64,000 nucleotides of DNA from Nocardia altamirensis NBRC 108246 (GTDB taxonomy: Bacteria > Actinomycetota > Actinomycetes > Mycobacteriales > Mycobacteriaceae): NCBI RefSeq assembly GCF_001612685.1, contig NZ_BDAY01000053.1, positions 1 to 64,000 on the forward strand, in the 5' to 3' direction. Positions within the stretch are counted from its first letter, which is position 1. Each line of letters begins with the position of its first letter. Positions 55,200 to 63,105 of this stretch are shown one piece after another. The translations under genes were made by a program, and so were the position numbers. Under the pieces are notes generated by a model. That model searched no databases. It saw nothing but the letters and a program-made list of their open reading frames with translations, and had not been told where the DNA came from.

Positions 55200-55703
55200 T
55201 TACTTGGGGAGGACGTTCTTCTTGAACTGGCCTTGGACGTTGCCAGGGGGTGAGTATTCGGCCACGTAGAACGGGCCGTCGGGGCATTGGGCGACGGCGA
55301 CGCCGATCTGGGTGGTTGCCTTCCATACGACCTGTGTGAAATGGCCGGTCTCGGGGGAGAATTCGCCGGCGTCGTAGTCGTATTTGGGTTCCTCGTCGTC
55401 GACCCACCCCTTCATCACCTCGTCCCAGGAGCGGTAGCCCCAGGCGATGTTCTCTCCGTACTTGCGGTCCGGCGAATGTTCGAACTCGCACCGGTTCGCC
55501 CATTTCTGGGCGAAGTCGGCGGCCTCGGCGCTCCATGTCAGCGCCGGAGCGTGGTGTTGGGCTCGTTTGGTGTTGTGTAACTCCAGTACGTGATCAATGT
55601 CCGCTTGTGACAAGCTATCTGCTTGGGCCGGACCAGCATTGGGCACCGTACCGACGACACCGGCTAGCAAGAGGCCGGCGGCTGCGACGTAAGACATCTT
55701 CAT
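55200..55703 (-). CDS. Secreted CAP-domain (SCP/PR-1) protein
   Basis: 167 aa. Signal peptide to about residue 28 (AQA-D). The CAP domain contains HNTKRAQHHAPALTWS, the HFTQVVWK signature and YGENIAWG, with two candidate active-site His. These are extracellular proteins of varied, mostly unknown function. Divergent from the amber-containing operon with about 209 bp between them. Confidence 0.9.
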   Translation of the reverse strand: MKMSYVAAAGLLLAGVVGTVPNAGPAQADSLSQADIDHVLELHNTKRAQHHAPALTWSAEAADFAQKWANRCEFEHSPDRKYGENIAWGYRSWDEVMKGWVDDEEPKYDYDAGEFSPETGHFTQVVWKATTQIGVAVAQCPDGPFYVAEYSPPGNVQGQFKKNVLPK

Positions 55704-55912
55704 CGAGGCTCCTTCGAGATCCGCACCCCCGATCGGCAGTGGGGGCTACCCAGATGCTGCCATTCGGAATGGATTTGGCACGGAGGATTCATACGATCGT
55801 CATATTTCGCCCCAGTTCCCCACTGCCGCTTGCGTTTCGGAGATCGGAGCGGACTGAAGCCCCCGAATCGGGGGGCTCGGCACGATGGCCGGTTTGGGCT
55901 ACCATTGAACTC

Positions 55913-56269
55913 ATGCCACACCGTTAGGTTCCTCCCCGCCGCCTCTACCTGGTGACCCGCGCCGATCTGGCGCCAGGGATACAGGTTGCCCAGGCGGCAC
56001 ATGCCGCGCTCGACTTCGCCATCGCGCATCCCGACTTGGTCGTCGACTGGCACACCACCTCGAACGTGTTGGTGGTGCTCGCCGCACCTGACGAGCTGTC
56101 TCTCGGTTGGCTGTGCACGGATGGTGCTGCGGCCGGTCACCGGCTGGTCAGAGTCAACGAGCCCGATCTCGACGGTGCGCTGACCGCCGCCGCGTTCGAA
56201 CCAGCCGCCCGTCGGCTGGTCGCCGACCTCCCTCTCGCCTGCACTGAACGAGGGGAGGTGAGAACATGA
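55913..56269 (+). CDS. Pth2-like protein with in-frame TAG at codon 5
   Basis: 118 residues if TAG 55925-55927 is read: M-P-H-R-(TAG)-V-P-P-R, then RLYLVTRADLAPGIQVAQAA. The product resembles peptidyl-tRNA hydrolase 2 (PTH2), which frees tRNA from peptidyl-tRNA, in length (normal 110-120 aa) and in its N-terminal strand plus AQAAHAALD helix. The first start after TAG is GTG 55952; it would delete most of strand beta-1 (RLYLV) and has only pyrimidines upstream, no Shine-Dalgarno. TACCAT 7 bases before the ATG suggests a leaderless mRNA. The stop overlaps the next ATG. A CTA-anticodon tRNA gene follows downstream. Whether TAG is read is inferred. Confidence 0.75.
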
Positions 56270-56577
56270 CTGATTCCATCGATACTTAGCTGAGCGATTT
56301 GCGCGCCCAGCTCGTCGAGCTCGCCGCCGAGCGGGACGCGCTGCGCGCCCAACTCGTCGGGGACCTGCCAACGGCCACCCGCTGGCTGCAGCGCAAGGTG
56401 TGGCGGCAAGCCGCCGCGCTCGACGTGCTGAACCGCCGCGTCGTCACGCAACGGTTCGTGCTGCGGACGCTCGACGAGCTCGGGCGATCCCTGACGGCCG
56501 AGGAGTACCGAGCCGCCAGGGCCGCGATCGCGAACGCTGAACTGCGCGACCGGATCGACGATCCGGACGCAGCCTGA
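56266..56577 (+). CDS. Small helical protein with in-frame TAG at codon 8
   Basis: 103 residues with readthrough: M-T-D-S-I-D-T-(TAG 56287-56289)-LSDLRAQLVELAAERDAL and on. Unrecognised family. Residues 9-35 form a strong amphipathic helix (Leu/Ala heptads), followed by a basic patch WLQRKVWRQ and a C-terminal helix; possible RNA or tRNA binding is a guess. A good ribosome site (AGGGGAGGTG, 56251-56260) serves ATG 56266, not the next in-frame start TTG 56299. Overlaps the Pth2-like gene by 4 bases. A hairpin and the CTA tRNA come next. Confidence 0.7.
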
Positions 56578-56588
56578 TCGGTCATCAT

Positions 56589-56617
56589 GGGGTGGCCGGC
56601 AGCGTGCCGGTCACCCC
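56589..56617 (+). other. Hairpin between the amber genes and the tRNA
   Basis: 13-bp stem ggggtggccggca/tgccggtcacccc, with one G-T pair and a 3-base loop, lies 11 bases after the preceding stop and 6 before the tRNA. It could be an attenuator, a terminator that sets the mRNA:tRNA ratio, or a processing site. Confidence 0.6.
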
Positions 56618-56623
56618 CGATCG

Positions 56624-56695
56624 GCCCCAGAAGCTCGACGGCCGAGCAGCCGCCTCTAAAGCGGCCTGGAGCGGGTTCGACTCCCGCCTGGGGCA
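56624..56695 (+). tRNA. tRNA-like gene with CTA anticodon (amber suppressor)
   Basis: Cloverleaf: 7-bp acceptor gccccag/ctggggc; D stem gctc/gagc with a 7-base loop; anticodon stem gccgc/gcggc with loop ctctaaa, anticodon CTA at 56656-56658; 5-base variable loop; T stem gcggg/cccgc with TTCGA loop; discriminator A then CC. The anticodon reads UAG. Position 8 is A and the usual A14 is G, so the U8-A14 tertiary pair is absent; CCA is not fully encoded. Charging amino acid unknown. Directly downstream of two genes with in-frame TAG on the same strand. Confidence 0.88.
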
Positions 56696-56706
56696 CCGAA
56701 CCGGAT

Positions 56707-57258
56707 TCAGTCGACGAGGTAGCGCAGCATCAGCGCGGTGTCGAACTGCCGCGTCTCGGCCAATCGGAGCCGGATGCGCTTGTCCAGCAACGGAAAGAAC
56801 GGTGTGCCGCCGCCGAGTGCAACGGGCACGATGAACATCTGGTACTCGTCGATGAGCCCATGCGGTATCAGCGAGGCCGCGAGGCTCGCGCCGCCGACCT
56901 CCATGACGCCGTCACCGGCTGCCTTGAGCCTGCGGACCTCCTCGACGGCGTTCTCGCTGACCAGCGTGCTGTTCCACTTGACCTCGGTGAGCGTCCTGGA
57001 GAAGACGAACTTCGGCTTCGCGGTCCAGAGCTCGCTGAACTCGCGCTGGATCGGCGGCGCATCCTCGGACACGTGCGGCCAGTGCTCGGCCATCAATTCG
57101 TACAGGCGGCGGCCGTGCAGCGAGATCTCGATCTGGCGGTAACGGTCGTTGTGGAACTGGTGCAGTTCGTCATCCGGGTCGGTCCAGTCGATGCTGCCGT
57201 CGCGGTCGTTGATGTAGCCGTCCATGGACACACCGATGCCGTAGATAAGTTTCCTCAT
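56707..57258 (-). CDS. Dihydrofolate reductase/RibD C-terminal family protein
   Basis: 183 aa from ATG 57258; an upstream in-frame extension is unlikely. DHFR-like fold of the RibD C-terminal type with LIYGIGVSMDGYINDRDG at the start and VGGASLAASLIPHGLIDEY near the nucleotide site. Catalyses an NADPH-dependent reduction of unknown substrate; the name does not imply folate activity. Converges with the tRNA gene, 11 bp from its 3' end. Confidence 0.86.
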   Translation of the reverse strand: MRKLIYGIGVSMDGYINDRDGSIDWTDPDDELHQFHNDRYRQIEISLHGRRLYELMAEHWPHVSEDAPPIQREFSELWTAKPKFVFSRTLTEVKWNSTLVSENAVEEVRRLKAAGDGVMEVGGASLAASLIPHGLIDEYQMFIVPVALGGGTPFFPLLDKRIRLRLAETRQFDTALMLRYLVD

Positions 57259-57377
57259 GACCGAGTAGACCTCCTCCGAGCTCGCCACTCATCGGTGGAC
57301 GTTAGTGACCGATGCCGTGTCGCGGTGGCAGATGTGCCTTTTCGTCACGAACCCGCTGGAACCCGAGCCGATTGCTC

Positions 57378-57393
57378 TCGAACATATGTTCGA
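57378..57393 (+). promoter_or_regulatory. LexA (SOS) box
   Basis: tcgaacatatgttcga is a perfect 16-bp palindrome identical in form to the actinobacterial LexA site TCGAAC-N4-GTTCGA. It lies between a -35-like TTGCTC (57372-57377) and a -10-like TACACT (57394-57399), so LexA would block the promoter of the gene at 57432. Confidence 0.88.
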
Positions 57394-57431
57394 TACACTG
57401 GAGATGCTGGATTCGGCGAGAGCGAGGGGCC

Positions 57432-58298
57432 ATGCGTGAGTCGTCGGCGGGGTTGCTGAAGTTGCTGGTCAACGAGGTGGCGTTGCGGCATGGGTATGGG
57501 TGTGTGGAGTCGGGGGACGAGTTCGTGTTCTCCGGGCGCGGGTCTTTTCGCGTGGTGGTGCCGTGTACGCGGTTGGAGCGTCGAGTGGCGCGGGCGCCGC
57601 GGCAACTGTGGGCGACGATCGTCGGGGACCGGCTGGACATGCAGATCGCGGATCTGGTTGCCGATCACTTCGAGCTGTCGCGGCTGGCGTTCGTGCGGCC
57701 CCTGCTGCGGACGCGGCTCTGCTCGGCGCGCACCAGCGGGCTGATCAATGATGTGCGCCGGTTGGTGGCGCCGGGGTTGTTGCAGCGGGTGCTTGTCGAC
57801 TTCGGCGACATCATGACGCCGGTGACCTATGCCCAGGCACAGGCGTGGGGTGCCAAGGAATCCGAGCTGTTCGAGATCGCGGAGGGGAATACGCGCGCCG
57901 ACGGGGGTCTCGATCTGATGGCCGCCGAGATCGATGGCATGGATGACGTGGACATCCAGATGCTCTATGGGGCTTCGGATTTCGTCACCGCGCACGTGCG
58001 CTGGCTGGACGACTATCCGGTAGTCGGGCCCTGGGGCGCGTTGCTGGTCATCCCTGGCCACACCCACCTGCTCATCCACCCGATCACCGGGCCAACCGTG
58101 TTCGCCGGAACAAGCCTGCTCGCCCAACTATTGGTCGCGGGTGAAGCCGAGGTGCGGCCGATCAGCCGCGCAATCTACTGGTGGCGCAACCGAATCACGG
58201 TGGACATCGCCGCCACCATCCAGGGTGCGGGCGAACTCATGGAGGTCGTCCCCGCCGATCACCTCGAGTCGCTGCTCGACATCATGCGGCGCGGCTGA
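57432..58298 (+). CDS. Hypothetical protein under SOS control
   Basis: 288 aa from ATG 57432 with GAGGGG just upstream. Not recognised as a known enzyme. Basic N-terminal part (GSFRVVVPCTRLERRV), then an acidic centre (AAEIDGMDDVDIQM) and hydrophobic strands (PWGALLVIPGHTHLLIHP). No signal peptide or clear catalytic motif. A perfect LexA box lies in its promoter, so it is probably induced by DNA damage. A terminator follows. Confidence 0.78.
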   Translation: MRESSAGLLKLLVNEVALRHGYGCVESGDEFVFSGRGSFRVVVPCTRLERRVARAPRQLWATIVGDRLDMQIADLVADHFELSRLAFVRPLLRTRLCSARTSGLINDVRRLVAPGLLQRVLVDFGDIMTPVTYAQAQAWGAKESELFEIAEGNTRADGGLDLMAAEIDGMDDVDIQMLYGASDFVTAHVRWLDDYPVVGPWGALLVIPGHTHLLIHPITGPTVFAGTSLLAQLLVAGEAEVRPISRAIYWWRNRITVDIAATIQGAGELMEVVPADHLESLLDIMRRG

Positions 58299-58302
58299 AA
58301 GT

Positions 58303-58333
58303 GGTTCCCGCGCACCATGAGTGCGCGGGAACC
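58303..58333. terminator. Bidirectional terminator hairpin
   Basis: Perfect 12-bp stem ggttcccgcgca/tgcgcgggaacc, 7-base loop, between the converging SOS gene and thiC. Confidence 0.82.
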
Positions 58334-58345
58334 GATTCTCGAAAA

Positions 58346-59986
<1,641 letters not shown>

Positions 59987-60000
59987 GGTATTTCCTCCCT

Positions 60001-60083
60001 ACGCCGGCATTACCCGGTCAGGTTCATACGGTCGACGGCCCTAGCCGTCCTCTCAGCCCGCTGGTGCGAGCCCCCGTTGGCGT
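60001..60083 (-). promoter_or_regulatory. TPP riboswitch (THI element)
   Basis: Read on the minus strand it contains the conserved ctgagaggac and the later tgaacctgaccgggtaatgc core, closed by a P1 stem acgcc (60079-60083 side) with ggcgt. The 3' strand of P1 touches the thiC Shine-Dalgarno, so thiamine pyrophosphate probably represses translation by hiding it. Confidence 0.93.
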
Positions 60084-60223
60084 GTGAAATTTTCCACGCC
60101 GACAGTACCCGTTGCCCCAGTGGGTCGCCCGATGACCGGAGGAATGTCCAAGTCCACCCGCGATCAGTGGTCACCGGCTTGTAGCAGGTGACCACTGGAT
60201 CCGATGCGGAGAAGGGGGACAAC

Positions 60224-60712
60224 TCAGGCGGGGTCCGTCTTTCCGTCGTAGGCGTCGCGCATCGCCTGCAGCACGATCTTCTTCATGCCGAACATCGCCT
60301 TCATCGCGCGGTTGACGGCTTCCCGGTCGTCGCCGCTGACCAGCTCGTAGGCTTCGGTCGGCCAGATCTGCCACGGCACGCCGTATTTGTCGTTCAGCCA
60401 ACCACATTCGATCTCCTTGCCACCGTCGGCGAGCAGTGCCGACCAGAGGCGGTCGACCTCCTCCTGGTCGTCACAGTTGACCAGCAGCGACATGGCGTGG
60501 GTGTAGTTGTATTCACCGCCGCCGTTGATGGCGGTGAACTTCTGGCCGTTCAGCTCGAAGTCGACGGTGACCGCCAGGTCGGCAGGGCGGCCGCTGGCCT
60601 CGGTGTAGTGCTGGATGTCGGTGATCTTGGAGTCGGCGAACAGCGAACAGTAGAACTCGGCGGCCTCCTTGGCCTCCGTGTCGTACCAGAGGTTGGTGAC
60701 GATTTTCTGCAT
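60224..60712 (-). CDS. VOC-family protein (PhnB/3-demethylubiquinone methyltransferase-like fold)
   Basis: 162 aa from ATG 60712, with GGGAGG upstream. Two beta-alpha-beta-beta-beta glyoxalase-type modules; NLWYDTEAKEAAEFYCSLF near the start and GWLNDKYGVPWQIWP near the end are typical of the PhnB-like group. Catalytic function unknown for most members. Located just beyond the thiC leader on the same strand, but with its own start and no link to thiamine evident. Confidence 0.83.
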   Translation of the reverse strand: MQKIVTNLWYDTEAKEAAEFYCSLFADSKITDIQHYTEASGRPADLAVTVDFELNGQKFTAINGGGEYNYTHAMSLLVNCDDQEEVDRLWSALLADGGKEIECGWLNDKYGVPWQIWPTEAYELVSGDDREAVNRAMKAMFGMKKIVLQAMRDAYDGKTDPA

Positions 60713-60795
60713 GGCGGTCCTCCCTGCCGGGGTGGGTGATGTACCTATGCAGACGATGCGGGAGGCCGGAACTAATCGCAGCGGAACAGACAAGA

Positions 60796-60832
60796 CCGCC
60801 CCTCGACCGGGCCGACGTCGGTCGAGGGGCGG
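60796..60832 (-). terminator. Terminator of the lipase gene
   Basis: Perfect 14-bp stem (ccgcccctcgaccg with its complement) and 9-base loop directly downstream of the minus-strand lipase gene. Confidence 0.78.
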
Positions 60833-60845
60833 CTGTCCGCGGGCT

Positions 60846-62249
60846 TTACCGCTCGCGGGGTCCGATCGGGAAGCCCAATGCGCCGAAGGTGGCGTTCAGG
60901 TTGATCTCGATTTGGGTGAGCAGCGCGTTGAAGTCGGCCAGCATGGACACGACATTCTCGGTGCGGCAACCGAATTGGTCGGGTGCCTGCGGTGCCAGAC
61001 GGGATTTCAGCCAGTTGAGCGTGTCGGCCATGCCGAGTGAAGGCAGGGTCAGGTGCTCACTGAGATGGTCGCGCTTGTAGCTCACGGAAGCGCCACCGGC
61101 ACACCACTGTTGGGACAGTCGGTCGTTGGTCCACACCGGCACGGCTTCGTCGAAGACGCCTTGGTAGAGGAAGATCGGCGCGGTGGGGATGTTGCGGCCG
61201 AGCACCGTCGATTCGAAGGCCTCCTTGATCTCGGGCACCTGCAGGAAGTCCGGGATCGGGATGGTCAGCATGCGGCCGTAGTCGATGAACATCTGGCTGA
61301 GTGCGTTGCGCGGCAGGCACTGCTGGTTGGTCCGGTCCATCAGCGCTTTGCCCTCGGCGGTCAGGTATCGGTCGCTCGCCTCCTTGAACTTCGGGTAGGC
61401 GTTGCGCAGCGACGAGATGCCGATGCCGATCAACGAGGAGAACATCGAGCCGTTGACGTGCAGCAGCGACACCACATCCGAGGTCGGCGCGCCGAGGGCG
61501 ATGCCCTTGACGTTCAGCTCCGGCGCGTAGGTCGGCTGCATTTCGGCCGCCCAGCCCGAACCCATGCCGCCGCCGGAGTAGCCCCACATCGCGACCGGTG
61601 TGTTCGCGCCGTCGAGGCCGAGCGGTTGGAAGCGTTGGGCGGCACGGATGCCGTCGAGGGTCATGTAGCCGGGTTCCCGCGGCACGGTCAGGTGGCCGTT
61701 GAGGCCCTCGTAGTCCGGGACCGAGATCGCCCAGCCCTGGCTGATCAGTGCCGCGATGGCGATCAGCTCGCTCTGGGAGTGGATGCCTTCGAGTCCTGGC
61801 AGGCCCGAACCCTGTTGCAGCACAAAGGATGGCGAGCAGTTGTTGCTCGCGCTGTCGTAGTAGAACTGCAGCGAAACCAAGGGGCGCGAGCGATTCGGGT
61901 CCGCGCCCGCGGGCAGGATCACCGTGGTGACGGCGACCGTTGGTTGTTCGTTGAGATCGGTGGTGCGGTAAAGCAACTGCCAGGAGCGCACATTCAGCGG
62001 CAGCAGCGTCGCCACGGCCAGCCGTACCTCGCGGGACCGGAGAATGGTGCCCGGCTCCTGTGCGTCGAACGCTTCGGGGGGTTGGTAGAACGGGTCCTCG
62101 GTGGGGAGCGGCAGCGCCGCGGCCGGGGTCGGCGTGATCCCGCCGGCGAGCAGCACGGTGGCGACGGCGAAGGCCATGGTCACCAGAACTGCGATCGCAC
62201 GTCTTCCGCGGCGCGGGCGGCCGGTCGGATCCCCTTTGATCACTGACAC
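60846..62249 (-). CDS. Secreted lipase (LIP family)
   Basis: 467 aa from GTG 62249, supported by AGGAAGGA about 8 bases upstream; an ATG at 62267 is less well placed. Signal peptide: RPRRGRR, a hydrophobic stretch, then cleavage near AAA-LPLP (residue 45). Alpha/beta hydrolase of the secretory lipase family, nucleophile S225 in GYSGGG. Exported esterase/lipase acting on host or environmental lipids. Divergent from a TetR gene with about 97 bp between. Confidence 0.9.
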   Translation of the reverse strand: MSVIKGDPTGRPRRGRRAIAVLVTMAFAVATVLLAGGITPTPAAALPLPTEDPFYQPPEAFDAQEPGTILRSREVRLAVATLLPLNVRSWQLLYRTTDLNEQPTVAVTTVILPAGADPNRSRPLVSLQFYYDSASNNCSPSFVLQQGSGLPGLEGIHSQSELIAIAALISQGWAISVPDYEGLNGHLTVPREPGYMTLDGIRAAQRFQPLGLDGANTPVAMWGYSGGGMGSGWAAEMQPTYAPELNVKGIALGAPTSDVVSLLHVNGSMFSSLIGIGISSLRNAYPKFKEASDRYLTAEGKALMDRTNQQCLPRNALSQMFIDYGRMLTIPIPDFLQVPEIKEAFESTVLGRNIPTAPIFLYQGVFDEAVPVWTNDRLSQQWCAGGASVSYKRDHLSEHLTLPSLGMADTLNWLKSRLAPQAPDQFGCRTENVVSMLADFNALLTQIEINLNATFGALGFPIGPRER

Positions 62250-62346
62250 GTGTGCGTCCTTCCTCATCAACGTGACAGCGATTACAGCATGAGAACCTGT
62301 TATCAACAAGAACTCTTTCTACTAATCATGGAGCTATGGTCAATGG

Positions 62347-63036
62347 ATGACCCGCAGCAAATCCGCCGCGCGGCCTGCCCCGACGCCGGCACGCCGCCGG
62401 ATTCGTGGACTCGACGCCGAACAGCGCAGCGCACAGCGACGTAGCCAGCTGCTCGACGCGGCCACCGAACTGTTTGCCGAGCACAGCTATTCGGGAACAT
62501 CGATCGAGCAGATCTGCCAGCGCGCCTACGTCGGAACCAAGGGGTTCTACGACCATTTCGACAGCAAGGAAGCGTGCTACCTCGCGCTGCTGGCGCAGCT
62601 CACCGCGCAGATCCAGCAACGGGTGATCGACGGCGCTGCCGCGGCGGCCGCATTGGACTGGCCCGAGCGCTCCGTGCCGGTGATCGCCGCGTTCGTGCAC
62701 GCGATCGCCGACGACCCGCGCTTGGCGAAGGTGACTTTCGGTGAGGCGGGCGGCATCTCGCCGACCGTGGAGAAGATGCGCCGCAGCAACCGGCGCTGGG
62801 CGGCGGCCTTCCTCGACCGCGAGTGGTCCGGCGAGCCCGCGCCCGATGCCGGGGTCCAGCGGGCCAGGCTGGCCTCGGCGTTGGCCACGATCGGCGGCAT
62901 GTTCGAGCTCGTCGCGGACTGGCTGCATCACCACGACGACGGTGGCCCGCCTGATGTCATCGAGACGCTGATCGAAGACCTGACCCACTTCATCGCCGTG
63001 GTGTATGCGGGGCGCAAAGTTGTTGCGGGGGAATAG
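62347..63036 (+). CDS. TetR-family regulator
   Basis: 229 aa from ATG 62347. A basic N-terminal tail, then helix-turn-helix (LLDAATELFAEHSYSGTS through TKGFYDHFDSKEACYL). Divergent from the secreted lipase gene, the likely target. Ends in TAG. A small TGTT-ATC-AACA inverted repeat lies at 62298-62308 in the shared promoter region. Confidence 0.89.
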   Translation: MTRSKSAARPAPTPARRRIRGLDAEQRSAQRRSQLLDAATELFAEHSYSGTSIEQICQRAYVGTKGFYDHFDSKEACYLALLAQLTAQIQQRVIDGAAAAAALDWPERSVPVIAAFVHAIADDPRLAKVTFGEAGGISPTVEKMRRSNRRWAAAFLDREWSGEPAPDAGVQRARLASALATIGGMFELVADWLHHHDDGGPPDVIETLIEDLTHFIAVVYAGRKVVAGE

Positions 63037-63044
63037 ATGTGGAT

Positions 63045-63088
63045 ACGACGCGAGTCGGACCGACCAGGATCGGTCCGACTCGCGTCGT
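63045..63088. terminator. Long bidirectional terminator hairpin
   Basis: Perfect 19-bp stem (63045-63063 with 63070-63088), 6-base loop, between the converging TetR and fumarylacetoacetase genes. Confidence 0.85.
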
Positions 63089-63105
63089 AGTGTGGTGCGG
63101 GCAGG

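Noticed and set aside
55913..55927. Amber codon as a sequencing error or a degraded pseudogene start
   Set aside because: A second gene has the same feature and a matching CTA tRNA follows; coding and ribosome-site evidence extends to both sides of each TAG. Pseudogene status is not excluded but is less likely.
56624..56695. tRNA as a phage or element attachment site
   Set aside because: No integrase, direct repeat of the tRNA 3' end or mobile-element genes are visible nearby.
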